DNA of 64,000 bases. Origin: Acephala macrosclerotiorum. Its lineage: Eukaryota; Ascomycota; Leotiomycetes; Helotiales; Mollisiaceae. Each line of letters starts with the position of its first letter. Position 1 is the first letter of the stretch. The notes under the pieces were generated by a model. It was not told where the DNA came from, did no database searches, and was given only the letters and a program-made list of their open reading frames with translations. The translations under genes were made by a program, and so were the position numbers. Of this stretch, positions 23,694 to 36,249 are shown piece after piece. The DNA is taken from the NCBI GenBank assembly GCA_014904845.1, contig MU119266.1:181345-245344 (forward strand), read 5' to 3'.

Positions 23694-24960
23694 CTACGGC
23701 TTCGCAAAAGCCAATTCATACAAGAATCCCAGCATCATTCGAGCATGATCGATTATATGATCATAATCCAGGTACTCGATCAAGTCATCGATACCGTGAA
23801 GGTGATTATCGGTGTGCTCAAAAGCATCTTTGATGACAAAAGCTCTGGGATAGCCAGCTTCGATCGAGGACATATGATCAGAGCCACAGTGAGGGCCACA
23901 TCCAGTTTCTGTCCCTGGTAGATGGGTGTACTGTATCTATCAGCCGTTTGTCCACTCATTGAATAGTGAGGTGATAGAATCTTACCTCCTCAATAATGAT
24001 TTTCACGTACTCCATCAGCGGCGCATCAACCGACACTAGTAAGCCTCACTCACAAATGAATCAACATAATTAGTTTACCAATATCCATCATAAGCCCAAA
24101 CTCCCTCTGCTTCTCAATCGTCTCATTATAAAACCCTGTCATATCTTGCTGCAACATACCCCTCACATCCCTCCCCCTCCTCTTGTACTCCAACTACAAT
24201 TCCTGCCTCCCCAACAACCCTCCCTCTTCCACCGCATACCAATGAAACCCCACCGTATTCTCCGCCTTCCCCTGCACTAAATCTTCATCTGACAACAACA
24301 CCCTCAAAACTTCCAGGATAGTCACAGTTCCGCCCCATCATCACCTACTCCCGGCGCTCGTCCCTTCATTCGGGATTCGTGATTCACGCTATCTTTATGT
24401 GCGCCTACGACGATAGTTTTGGAGCTTTGGCTGGAGATGGTGACTATGATGCTGTGTTGACGGGACCATGGGTGATGGAATGGGATCGCGGTTATGCCGT
24501 GCTGGTGTGCGCCGGTGGATGAGATGGTGGTTAGGATTGTGCTGAGGAGCCAGTGGTATAATGTTTCACCATAGGTGGAGTTCTACCAGCGATTACGAAA
24601 GGAGGTTAGGTGTTCCAAGTGCGTTTGGAGGATTGTCTTGTTGAGCTTATTTAGAAGCGGCGTTATTTTGTCTTTCTGGAAGACTTCTTTGGGGAATTGC
24701 GACTTTTGAATTCTTTGGCCGCGATGAGTTCCAAGATCGCGGTAGTTGGTGGTGTCTATGAAGAAGATGCCATCCTGGTTGATGTCAGAAATTGAGAAAG
24801 AAGGTACGAGTTAGGGTCGACGCACCTTCATTAATTGCCACTTCTCAGCATCAGTAACCCACCCCGCCGATCCGTTCACAAATTCAAGTAGATATTGAGG
24901 CTCAAACCCATCTGCAGGGATGTTGATACAGCTTGATCGGCCTCGTGCTTGTTGACGAAC
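23694..24960 (-). pseudogene. M28 leucine aminopeptidase (LAP1-like), dead
   Basis: No long ORF marks this gene, but the minus strand reads through the family almost continuously. In order are FVNGSAGWVTDAEKWQL, IDTTNYRDLGTHRGQRI, KTIVVGAHKDSVN with its metal-binding HxD, a shifted [13 protein letters not shown], and [17 protein letters not shown] containing the catalytic EE. MLQQDMTGFYNETIEKQ and a final part with FEHTDNHLHGIDDLIEYL follow, ending TAG at 23694. At least two introns are visible (for example GTAAGATTC...TACCAG near 23980-23920). In-frame TAGs at 24194 and 24583 and a frameshift near 24330 inactivate it. Family members are secreted or vacuolar zinc exopeptidases that remove N-terminal Leu. 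Confidence 0.85.
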
Positions 24961-25760
24961 CTAGAGTTGACGAGAGCAGCTGACAACAACGCTGAAAAGT
25001 AGCAAGCTTCATGACAAACAGCTTCACCCAATTGATGCTCGCTAAAAGCCTAGAGAATATTTAATTGAGATTTGTGATCTTTTTGGCGATGAGTATGCGT
25101 ATCAAGCAAGAAAGGTAAGCATGGCACAATTTTGATGTTAAACTCGCCGCAGATCTGCATCAACTCCCACCTTCCCTATTTGAATTGGGTATCTATGAGA
25201 TTATTCGCAATTGAGCACCCACTTTTGAGCTCTATATTCGTCAAAACTCGAATAGAGATGTACGGTGCTATCGGTGTTCAAGGTCTGGTTAGTATTACTA
25301 TCGGTAGGGCAATTTTATCCCACATCTGTATCCGCTTCGCTAATTTCTCGCGGGCACTCGTTTCCCCTGAGAATCCCCTTAAGCAGTCGAACACAACTTT
25401 ATTTTTCTTCATCCCAAGGCAAGTTAGTAAGCTAGCCACTTTAACTCAGGCGCTAATCACCCTCGGCTCACCCAGCTCACCTAGCTCACCTGAGCTGCCT
25501 AAGCAACCTGAGCAGTCCCTGAGCAGTACCCATTTAACTAATGAGGCTAGGTGTTGGCTTAGGGCCTCATCATGTCATTTTTGTCAAGTTTTGACGATTA
25601 TTCCTAGGAGCCCAAACTGGCTTTTAATGATCCTAAACTAGACCCTTATGAAAATAGATCTACGTTATCCCATATGTCATTATCCACGGCAATAAGGTGT
25701 AGAGGTCTCACTTGAGGAGAGGAATTTATTACTGTCTTCTATAAATCCTCTCCCTGCCAT
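24961..25760. other. Gene-free stretch with short tandem motif
   Basis: No supported gene. An imperfect repeat of AGCTCACCT-like units lies near 25470-25500. Sequence from about 25552 (TGTTGGCTTAGG) to the regulator stop has a TATAAA-like box and could be an LTR relic, but no second copy or target duplication can be shown. Confidence 0.4.
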
Positions 25761-28161
25761 TCATTCCAGACCATTTTCAGAGACTGGTTGTTCCAAAAGC
25801 CATCGCTGTACCAAGGACCCGGCGCTGTTCAGTGTCGCAGGCGCCGGCGAGTATGGCTTGATTGAATTATTGTGAGTTGCTTCTACCCCTAAGAGTTGAT
25901 TTTCAGTAGCCTCTATGGCTTCAGCAGTACCCGAAACAAGTGTCTGACCGTCGTCCTCATAGATCAGCTTCAGGTAGTCACCCGAGTTTTTGATCCCGTT
26001 CTCAATCCAGTTGTCCTGCTTCACTGCAGCCTGTGCAACTTTGCAGTGCATGTCCCATGCCATCTCTTCTGGTAACTCGCTGGATGGATATGATTGTGGC
26101 AAATTGCCAACTAGTGGATCAGGGACTGGAGAACTTGTAACGAATAATCGCACTGCCAGTTGTAGGAATTGCTTGCGTGCCACTTCCCTGGTACCCCACC
26201 CAGTAGGAGCATTATAGGTCTCGATTTTTATGAGAGCCTGCCTGACAATACTCTGAATGCAAAAGCTATAGAAGCCGGACAACCACCAGGATTTAATGTT
26301 CCGCATATTTTCTTTAAGAAAAAAAAACACGAGAGAGTTCGTCGAGGTATTGCTTCAGGCTCAAATCTAGTTTCTTGATGCATTCTATGTGGCACGAGGA
26401 AGGTTCGCAAGTTCGGTGGCTAAATCCATCGATGTACTTTGAATTTTGGATTCGCATCACTTCGAGAGAGCTAGTCAAGCAAACGAGTGACCGAGAAATC
26501 AGTTGCTCCTTCGATTATTCCCCATTAGCACACCACCATTGATTGAGGTTTCAGAAGGCAACTCACGTTTCCTATCGTTACTTGACACAATGCTGCAGAC
26601 CTTAACAGCATAACAAGTTCTTCCAACGTTTTCCCACATAGTACCGATCGAGAAGATGGACAGTGTCCTAATTCCCATACGACAATCTGCACACAGTCCT
26701 CGAGGGGCATCAGTCTTGCAGACCAAGGATGCTCAAGGAGCACAGCAAATGAGCTTAGACTAAGTATACCACTGAGGAACTCCGTTTCGAGTGTTTCAAG
26801 AAATTCAGAAAGCTCAGGTGGCTTCCAAGTCGGACAATCATCAGCGTCGATTTCTCTCCCTCGCCTCTCCAGAATCTGCCGCAGGTATCCATTTGCAGCG
26901 CTCTCCATCTCCTCATCCCTTGCATTGGAGCCCTCAATCATCGATGTTGACGCTGATTGTGGATACGAACAGTGAATTAACGGGAGCATATGGGCTGCAA
27001 GTTTACCTCGCTTGCACCCTATCTCAGCCCACAGCGAGCGGCGCGAACTTCTGTGGAAGCTTTTAGGACAAGCATCGCAAGGCGTGTCAGGATTACACTG
27101 CCCATGTTAGCGCATCAGAACAACCTTGAGCTTGGACTTACTCTTCGTCTTAGAATCTTGCACCTCCAGCATGCCTTCGCTGCAGTTACCGCTCTCATTG
27201 CGGATTTGGCAGCATTATCGAGTGGGCCGCGACGACCTGAGGTTGCAGATAATTGAGAAGCGAATTTATGAGACTCGAAACAGGAGAAACTGTAACTGGC
27301 ATCGCTAGGTATAGACGAGATTCTGCTGCGTGGCTTATGAACTCGGTTTCGTACAGCCTGCCCGTTTTTGGTGAGTTGTTGGTTCAAGGCATCAGAAAAC
27401 CCAGCACTGGCGCTTTGAAAGGACGAGCGGCGAGTTATGAAAGATGGGGCAGCCGTCTCGGTGACATCAAGTAGCCCAAGATCCGACATTTGGATTGATT
27501 CGGTGTCGCCACAGTTTCGAGCCACAAAGTCTTCGGCGAAGCTTTCTCTTCTATCTGTCCCAGAACCTTGCTGCGTATCATCTGGAAGACTTAACATCAA
27601 CTGATCTAGTACAGAACTTGGAACCTGATCTTGAACCTCGAAAGCCTGAACATCAACTGATTCGACAGCAGGACCTTGAGTCATATTCTGAGGAGTTGTA
27701 TCCAAAGTCATGGAGGAGTGCTTAAAAACTTCTGGTACATCGGTTGCTGACGCATCAACGGAGCGGAGGTGTTCAAAAATATGGGGCTGATTGTCGGAAG
27801 AGGTGTTCCAACCGTGGGGACTGCCAATAAATTCAGAATTGCCCAAAAAATCGACACTGTCTCTCCAGATAGTCGCTCGAGAGATGATAGCCTGTCGCAA
27901 TACGGTGTTGTGATCAAATTCCAAATCCATCTCGTGGGCCAAAGCTTGAAGAACTCTCTGTTCGGGCTTGGAAGGCTTCTCAATTATTAGGACAACTCTA
28001 GAAGGATCATTTTTGAATAGTAAGATTTGAGAGTAATAATGTAGGTTACGAGGAATATTCATATCTATCGGTGTTAACAATGCTTACTGGGGCTCCTACA
28101 GTAGATCCCTTGGTAGGTGGAAGAACTTACCAACTCCTACATTTGAGGAAGACATTGCCAT
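25761..28161 (-). CDS. Zn2Cys6 transcriptional regulator with central zinc cluster
   Basis: Four exons join in frame: 28161-28131, 28064-27142, 27097-26567 and 26508-25761. The introns are 66, 44 and 58 nt, with TGTTAACA, GCTAACA and GCTAATG branch points. The binuclear cluster is split by the 44-nt intron (CWRCKILRRRC, then NPDTPCDACP and a late IGC), giving CX2CX6CX5CX2CX16C. It lies near residue 310 rather than at the N-terminus, preceded by a Ser/Thr-rich acidic region. The C-terminal part is helical with a hydrophobic ILSGIL-type core. The only defect is one extra base in an A9 run (26319-26327); without it the protein is about 743 aa. It would be a nuclear DNA-binding regulator; the targets are unknown. 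Confidence 0.85.
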
Positions 28162-29255
28162 ATCCTTCTGACGGCCAATGCTTAGGACAATATTGTGCTT
28201 CCACCAGGGAACCGTTTCCGTAATCGGAGTATCCAGAAGTCAACGATATTTCGAAATTGAGGACGGTAGCAAAATCAAGGCCTCACGGGTCGTGTCTTCC
28301 TTCTTGATCGTGACCGATCAATAACATAATCATGGACGTGTCGTTCGATACAAGTGAAGTGACTCGGAATTCTGTTATGGCCATAACGGCGTAAGATTAA
28401 AGGAGAGGTCTGAAACGCGCTGAGAGTGAGGCTGTGAATTGACCAATTGCTGTTTGGTGCCTGGAGCGGCCCAGACCGCCCAGCAGGACCGTTCTCCCCA
28501 GTTGGGCCTAGCGGTACGGGAAGTACTCTCCCCCTTGCCCTAGTCTTTCTTGGCGTAACTATTTCCCTGGGGAGGAAGTAGAAATCGCCGCGCTCTTGAG
28601 TAACAGTCAGATTAGCGGTCGCAAGTCCGCCAGCGAATGTTTGGGCGAAAACAATTTATATAATAAATATAAATATAATAATCATATATTTATTTTTTAA
28701 ATTAATTAATAATTTTTAAAATATAAAATAAAATAAAAACATAACTTTGAATATAAAATATTATTAACTAGCGATTATATTATATACGAGCTTCGTTCAC
28801 ATCCGCCTTCGCTGTCTTTTACCGGCCAACGGCTCTTTGCAAGCTCCGGGGTGGCCTGAGACAGCTATGGAGGTCGTATCCTCGGCTCGTATATTATACA
28901 TGATAAATTCGGGAATAATACTAGATTTGTAACACTTTTAACAATTCGAACGAACTTGATTAAGAGCTATAAGCTCACTAAGAAAGTGAGCATTAGGAGA
29001 GAGGAAGAGTTGACTAATGTTCATAGTTTACTGCCAAAACCTCAAAGACTCCTCCAATTCCAAAACTCCCATTCAATACAGGTGCAGTGGTTTCAAACAT
29101 CTCCATCAGGCATTGACACCTCCTCAGATCCTTCTTCTCAAACAACATCCTCAGACCCCACTTGATCATAATCCACAACATCGTTCCTCACATACGGCGG
29201 CCTATCAATCATCAGCATCCCACTTCAATACAAAGACAACCCTTCGCACACACAC
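28162..29255. other. Promoter of the regulator and a small AT-rich relic
   Basis: No gene. About 28650-28800 is strongly A/T-rich, resembling a small RIP-degraded insertion. The plus-strand ORFs near 28956-29382 are shadows of the pseudogene on the other strand. Confidence 0.5.
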
Positions 29256-30078
29256 CTACCTCAACCAACTCCTCACCCCCACAATTGCCGCAGTCCTTAC
29301 CGCAAACCCCCCAAGCAACTTCCCCCACCCCTCCTGTCCCCTGATCCCACTCTGCCCCACGCTCAACGCCACCAAATCATAAACCAAACAACCCCCAAAA
29401 ATCTAATCACTCACACTCGCCAACGCCGCGAATCCTAGTCTCGTCCTAACCTTAACCAACGTATTCGGGCCCTAATGATCGAAATACGCCACTGAGCCAT
29501 TATGTAGGAAATCGAGGACACCGATACCAGCGAAGGTTTTGGAGACAATGTGGGTAAGGATTGAGGATGTGGAACGGGTGTTCATTGGGGGGAGGCGGAA
29601 GATGTAGTAGAGTTGAGTGAAGGAGTTTATGAGGACGAAGATGTTGGCTGTTTTAAGGCTGAGGAATTCCAGAATATCATCCATGCTGTATTTTACATCA
29701 GTCTCTTTTCCCCAACCTTTCCAACAGAAACAAAGAAAAGAAGGAGCGGAGTTAGGATGGAGAAAACTCACTAGCGATACACAAGTTCCCCACACAATAA
29801 TACGGTACGAAATCAACCATCTGTTCCACCTTTTGGCGTTTCTTCTCACTCTTCTTCGGGTCCAATTTCCACAGCCGATAAAGCCAAGCTAGCTGGAATA
29901 ATTGCTGCGGGAAGAAGAATCCAGCGATGAAGAAGGGTTGGGGAGACCAGAAAGAGAGGTTTGCGTCGTGGACATCTTTCATATTTGGAGAGGATAGCAT
30001 GCCGTATTGTTGGGCTGAGAAGTCGATTAGGAAGGAGAGGGGTGCTACATAGCGGGCGGTTGAGTGGGTGATGCCCAT
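29256..30078 (-). pseudogene. Fungal multi-pass membrane protein, inactivated
   Basis: Exon 1 starts at the ATG at 30078 (MGITHSTARYVAPLSFLIDF...) and ends before a GTGAGT donor at about 29766. The intron ends AATACAG, and the second exon resumes with WMIFWNSSALK, shifts frame at an A4 run, and continues ANIFVLINSFTQLYY and THIVSKTFAGIGVLDFLHNG. In-frame TAGs follow at 29472 and 29403, yet the same frame still reads protein-like (LGFAALASVSD, IFGGCLVYDLVALSVGQ) to the terminal TAG at 29256. Several hydrophobic segments suggest a multi-pass membrane protein of unknown function. Two nonsense codons plus one frameshift make it non-functional as read. Confidence 0.75.
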
Positions 30079-30812
30079 TTTGACGAAATTTTGAGATCGA
30101 ACGTGGGTGATTGGATTACGGAACAGAGATGGGAAGACTGTAACGAGGAGACTTGAGAGGGGTTGTCGTGATACTCATATGTATGCTACGTTGAATTGTG
30201 CCTTCTGCGAGGCTGAGACATCACCAAAGTGGTATGTCAACACCAAGCGATGCACTAGGACATCTGGTCCCCCCGAATCCCAGGCCTGGAATCAGTCCGA
30301 TAAACTCTTTAAAAGACACCCGTAAGGATTTGATCCATTGCTGTGATTCGATCAAGTACTATTACAATGCGACGTCCACACGACGATGCAGGGGAGAGGA
30401 ATTTGGTGTAAATCACGTGGTCGCCCGTGACCCCTTTTTAGGTAGCACTCCCTCCATCCTAAGGAATTGAAGAGACCATTTGAGAATAATACATACAAGA
30501 AGTTTCAGTCAGCATGTGGAGGCAAACGCGCTTCACCCTTCGTCCCCCCGACCCGACACTTAGACAGTATCACACCAACCCATCTTCCCTCAAGAAAAAC
30601 CTACACATCCGTCAATAATCATGACCTGCCTCTCAGCGTGCCTCTTTTCGACATATTATGTGTCACCTCTGCCGCCAAAGGGCTCTCCATGGGATGAATA
30701 TCCAACTAACAGCCAGTCGATCCTTGCACTTATTCTCTTTCGCGTCATTGTTTGATATCGACCTAATATCGCCCGAGTACGACAACTTCCTACTTTGTAA
30801 CAATTTCAGGGC
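30079..30812. other. Intergenic, no gene seen
   Basis: Short ORFs only, on both strands. Confidence 0.55.
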
Positions 30813-31070
30813 TTGTCGTCTTCCACATTCAGTGCACTAGCATCAGACATTGGAAAGGTGCAGAGTACGAGGTTCGGAGGAAGGCCTAGTGCGTGGAGAA
30901 CGATGTATTGGAAGAGGTCGGAGTGGATGTCGACGGTGAAGGTAAGGAGGAAGGCGGCGTGGATTGTGACGCGCCAGCGCTCGCAAATAGGGTTCGTCTG
31001 TAAGTTTGGAGATGTCGGGTAGAGAGACGGAGAGGTTGAGATGTATGATTGGGACTAGTAGTAAAGCCAT
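30813..31070 (-). pseudogene. Possible protein-coding fragment, unrecognised
   Basis: An ATG at 31070 begins a hydrophobic start. In an alternative frame after an ACAG splice-like site (about 31005) the strand reads CERWRVTIHAAFLLTFTVDI and HSDLFQYIVLHALGLPPNL, ending shortly after 30830. The composition looks like real protein, but there is no complete gene and no family I can name. Confidence 0.3.
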
Positions 31071-34000
31071 TTCGGGAGCTCGTCTAGGAGGAAGTTTGAG
31101 AAAGAACTGCCAACGTTAAATACCTAGGTAGTGATGGAAGTACTGAGATACTTGATGAAAGAATTAGAGAAAGGATATTTGCTTGTAGGCTTTCGTAGGA
31201 AATTAATAGTGAGATTCATGTCATGATCGAGAAAGATTGCATCGACGAGCACTACGCACCTGGGAGTTCTGATTGAGGATTTGAGATGTTGGACTTAGCA
31301 GACTGAAAGAGAAGGCTGTAAACAGAATGAAAAGGACGAGAGACACAAATGAATGAAACTGTATTGGATCGTAATCGAGCAACTTCGATAGAAATGCTGG
31401 AGCTAAGCTGCGAGGAAAGGGGAATTCGACTATCCATATTCTGTGTAAGCAGATCGTAGCCCTTTCGAATGCTTCGGGGGAATAGTGATCCTAGGTGCTG
31501 AGCTGCTGGCTTCCAGACTAAGGTGTTGGGAACCACTAGAATCCGCCGCAACAATCCAAGGGCTTCTCCTCTCTTTAACGACTGCTACGAAGGGTGGCTG
31601 ACAAGTAGAACAATATCGACGATCTTGCTACTGTAGAGAGAATGGGGGGTGAGGCATGTGCCCTACATCATGCAGCTCAAAATCAGCTCAGAATCAGTTC
31701 AGAATCAGCTCACTTTAGCATTCTGTTGCTCATCGCAACCTCGATCCCTCGATCGATATCGATGCTCGTGAGTCCCAAAAATCAAGCTGAAGGTCGAAGT
31801 AGCCCAGAACAGATCAGCCTTGCGGATCAGCCTTGCTAGCGTAAGTGATCTCATCCTCGCCACTTTACCTCAGATGTCAGGCTGCAGAGTCTCAGTGCTT
31901 CAGTGTCGCGGACTCGATGCCTAACGGCTCTCAGAGCTTTCTTTATAGTTTCAACTTCAAGCTTTCGTCAAAAACCAATTCTAGAAGGCCGTCATACTCG
32001 AACAAGCCTAACTTTAGATGAAGTAGTCTTCAAAATCTTGCAGGAAATAATATCAAGAATGACAACGAGAGAGGAAGAAATTCTGGACTGACTGGCTATG
32101 ACGATAACATTACTCGTGGGTCCAGGAACGTCTACGAAGTACAGGACCTTTTAATTATTAAAGATTGCCCAATTGCAAACCAGAAAGAGTGATTTAGGGC
32201 AGGTAATTGGGCAGACCACTCGGATTTTCGACAGAATATGGTCATTTTTGCACTCGCATAACAATTAAAAGGCCCTGTAGGTCGTACGCATCGATGTCAC
32301 GGTGCAGGTGCAGACTCAACAGCCCACAGCTTGTCATTTGTCGCGCCAGTCTCCATCTAGTAGTACTCTGGATCTGATAGATCAGTTCGAGCACCAGGAG
32401 GGACGAAAAGTACGATTGATGAGCAAGCAAGGTGCATTGGTGCTGTCTTCAGGGTCGTGCATCCCATGAGGCATCGAGGAAGGATGAGGGGGTGAGCTTG
32501 CAGATCTCGCGACGCATCAGCTATTAGAAGCTCTGACGTGACTGGAAGGAGTCCATCCCCAGGCCAGCCACTGTAACACAACGGCTCCAGCGAGTGCAGG
32601 TCCCTTACAAAATGGTATCGACTTGTGATGATCCTCCTTTCTAGGCCATAGGAGGAAGTGCCCCGGAGCCGATATCGGTTGGTGATAATCCAACACCCTT
32701 TTGTCCCCATCGAGATGTGCAAGCGTCGATGTCATCAATATGATTCCGTCGGTATGTAGAGAAATTCGTCTCGACTCCTCCTGTCTTGACGACTGAAAGT
32801 CCTAGCTTCGGGGTCCGAGGCATCATCTGCAGCCTCCCGACGTCAAACTCTCAGCCTTGACGTCTTAATGTTGTCAGTTGGTGCTCATGACATCGCCGTC
32901 GACGTCAATTGAGGAGAGATAACCGGACCCTTCCCGTAGTACAGTGATACAGCTGTAGTTCGTTGAAGCCTGGTCGAAATGTGCATTCCAGCCTCTGCAA
33001 AATCAGCATGGTGTTGTCCCCCCTGATCGATGCATCTCACATGTTTCCCATCCTCCTCCTGCTAATCCTCGCTGAGCGTCGTGCTCCTCCTTCATGGGTT
33101 GTTGTTCATGATGCTGTGATCGACACCGTTTCGACGTCAAACGGGAACGGGAGCGAAACTTTTGGAGGAGGCGAATCAAGTTCTTGATTGGACTCGCTTG
33201 CATGCAAAAAGGGTCTGATGATGTCAGGAGGCTTGGCGCACGTCGAGAACAGAAGAGGACTTGATTGGCCAAACTGCCGAGGATTATTTCCCGCGACATT
33301 CTTCTCCTTGTTTATTTCGACATCTCAACGACTACCAACTTTTGGGGCCCAGAACTACAGCCTCAAGGTAACGATATTGCCTCGTACCTGTTCGCGAATA
33401 CCATAAAACACGATTCCAAGTCTTCGGTACACCCAAAGCGGAAAACCCGCACCTCGAAATAGACTTCATCATATCTTGATCCAGGATTTTCAGGTCCACA
33501 TAACACCATCGTTTTCCTTGGAATCCATGGCGGATATCTCCCGCTGTCGTGCATGCGAGTCCGGGGTCGGGGCATACAACTTTCAAGGGTCCTTGAGGAT
33601 TGTTGCAACACCCCGTCTGAGCGCACTTTGCAGATCAGGAAAACTTGTGGCTCTTGGGGTTGGTATCCTTGCTATCAGGCTTCATTGTGTTTGCTGATCT
33701 TCGCAAGAAGAGACCGATCAGCCCATTTTCCCTATCTCGCCGTCGCGTGTCTCCAGTCTCATGCCGGTATCACGAAGAGTCAGCAGAACTGGTGTACCTA
33801 GGACTTCCATCTGAACGAATCGAGTGATACCAAAACAAACTGACTTGCCGAGGAAATATCTCAAATATAGTTCAAATGAATCATCAATGGCCAAATAAGT
33901 CTGGTGCCAAGGGCCTCCTTTTTTCTAGCCTCCCATTTCTGACCTCAGGGCATCGCAGACGCGCCAAAATTCCCATTAACGGAACTTCAATCCCCTTCGT

Positions 34001-34619
34001 TGGATCAAAATCCCATCTGCCTCTTCTTGCTAGTTACGGACTATCCCCAATTATCTCTGTTTCTCATCCTCTCATTCGTTGGATGTGGCGCAAAGCTGCC
34101 GCCACCGCATGACATCGCTTATGACGCCGGCTTCATGTCATGATCAGCAGGGTCTTTGCCTCCTTCATCATCGCGTCCTACATACCCCACCTCTACTAGG
34201 ACTCGTTGCACTCTACTTTCACAGCAATCTTTTAATTGGATTATGGTGACGAGTGTTGACAAGGGTGGTTAGAATCGCGGCGCTAGAGAATGGAGGATCC
34301 CTACACGAAAAGAATTGAGCATCTGCGGAGGTTCAGCAGAGCGGAGTAAGGGTCCTGGTGACTACATTAGTGTCCTTTTTGCGCTTGAGTGCAAGGCGAG
34401 TTTGCACTGTGCTTTGGATATATACTTGCTGGTAGCTGCTGTTCTTACATTCATATCAGAACAAGTAAAAGCCAAGCTGTTATACGAGGTACCGGTACCT
34501 TTCACGTATCCCCATCAAATCTTCGTTGAACGAATACCTCGAGCATAGAAAGCTACTATCTTCCTCGACTTTCAACTTCTCCTTCCGTCGTCGATACCTT
34601 CATTAGATACATCGCCATA
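31071..34619. other. 3.5-kb gene-poor region
   Basis: I find no complete gene. Several short ORFs (minus strand at 32357-32826 and 33332-33626) have some protein-like stretches but no start, splice pattern or domain, and may be relics. The strip at 31680-31712 has a small tandem repeat. The last about 60 bases are a pyrimidine-rich leader of the next gene. Confidence 0.45.
31680..31712. repeat. Short tandem repeat, ~11-bp unit
   Basis: Three imperfect copies of AATCAGCTCAG in succession (one with GTTCAG). Confidence 0.6.
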
Positions 34620-34868
34620 ATGTCTACAACACAATCATACTCTCGAGGTGAACTTTCGTCCTCGCATCAAGAATACGATTTAGAAGCAACATTCACGCAA
34701 GAACACTACGCGAGGGAGATGTTCAACCATACCAAGAAGCAGATGGATGCCGCCACAACATTGGCAGCTCGAAGGAGGAGTCCGAATGCGCACGGTACTA
34801 ACGCTCACGCAACACTCAACGGCGACCAGACGAGTATCTCGAGTATGGACAGCAGGGATTCACGCTAG
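34620..34868 (+). CDS. Small hydrophilic protein (82 aa)
   Basis: ATG 34620, TAG 34866-34868, no intron, preceded by a CT-rich leader typical of fungal 5' UTRs. The protein is hydrophilic. It has a Ser-rich start (SYSRGELSSSHQEYDLEATF), a predicted helix with alternating charges (YAREMFNHTKKQMDAATTLA), an RRR patch and a Ser/Asp-rich end. There is no signal peptide or membrane segment. It reads like a genuine short lineage-level protein rather than chance, but I cannot assign a function. Confidence 0.6.
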   Translation: MSTTQSYSRGELSSSHQEYDLEATFTQEHYAREMFNHTKKQMDAATTLAARRRSPNAHGTNAHATLNGDQTSISSMDSRDSR

Positions 34869-36249
34869 CTGCTTGATGATGATTGATATTGATGGATATA
34901 ACGGAAGGATCGCCAAGGGAAGGAAATGGAGATCGAATACGATAAAATCTTCGACGCTACCGGTGATAGGTGGTTTCAGGGTCTATCCGTGATCGAAGAG
35001 GTTGAGGTCGAACTGTACATACGGGCATGGTACACCCTGGCGTTTTGGGACATTGGATTGATCAGCACTTGAGCATTGCTGGCTGGGTTTACATCTGTTG
35101 AGATCATAGCGCTGCGTATGTAGCGGCTTACTTCACTTCAGGCTATTCTTCGATATCAAGGTGTGTATTTGCCTTGGCATCCTACATTACACCTCTTGTG
35201 TGACTTGGCTATTTCTTTTCCTCTCGCATGCTTCCGTTATTCTCTTATCGCGTCTTGTCTACTAGATCCACTACTGGTTAAATTGTCCCGTGTCTATGCA
35301 TTCTGCATGTACTCACCTTCGAGAGAAAGGAAATGTTGCCACTTACATCATTCCCGCACAGCGTTCTCTGTCACAACCAGATACTGTCGACAAGAATATC
35401 CATTGACATCATCCACAACCGCATCCTTACGAAGTTGGCTTCATGCACAACCTGATTTCTTCCAAGAAAATTCATCACTCAACGAAATTCCGGGTAACGA
35501 CCATTTGCACAACGACCGCTCGAGCAACGGCTCCTCCACGTTGAACATCTACAATGATCGACGCCATACATCTCTCCCTAAATCTCGACAATAAAACGCA
35601 GAGTAAGGGACAATTGTTTATACTAACAAGCAGCAAAGCAAGGCTGGGGCGAATGAACCAACTCGCAATACCTCGCCGGTTATCGCTCCGTTTCATAACC
35701 ACTTAATCACTAACCAACCATCCATCTCAAACACTTCAAGATGATTACGACCCTTCTCGGGATTGTTAATATACTTGATTTAAATCGAACAAAGACATCT
35801 AGATGAATGGAGATCAAATCGACGCTGCTTTAAATGGAAAGGCATAGACGAGGCATATTCAGAAGGACAACCTCGACATCGACTTGTTCGTCGCAGTAGC
35901 ACACCTACCGAAGAGCAATACTGATACACGAACCACGGTATAAATAAGAACAAATAAATGAAGGTACGATATTTCAACGAAATAAACTTTTTTGTTTTTA
36001 GACAACGCCGAGGAGGAGTTCCCTCGTACACCTCACCCTAACCCAACCCAACCCAAACCGAGCTCCGCGCCATACGCCATCATTTTAGCCCATCTACTGT
36101 CCTTCAAACCCTTCGCCAGCTCCGTTTTCCTTTTCCCTCCCTCTCATTATCCTCAACTAATCACACCCATCCACTGTGTTCCTACCCATCCAAGCTCCTC
36201 TCATCCCCTAACCCCCTTCGCTCCCCCTCCCCCTCCTCTCTTAACGTTC
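34869..36249. other. Intergenic, no gene seen
   Basis: Probably the 3' UTR of the small protein and downstream flank of the 36.2-kb gene. The ORFs at 35163 and 35992 (plus) lack domain-like sequence; the latter is antisense to the gene's last exon and UTR. Confidence 0.5.

Noticed and set aside
25132..25641. 169-codon plus-strand ORF
   Set aside because: Composition is driven by a short repeat and lacks recognisable protein segments.
25552..25760. LTR-like stretch starting TGTTGG with a TATAAA-like box
   Set aside because: No partner copy, terminal CA or target duplication could be shown.
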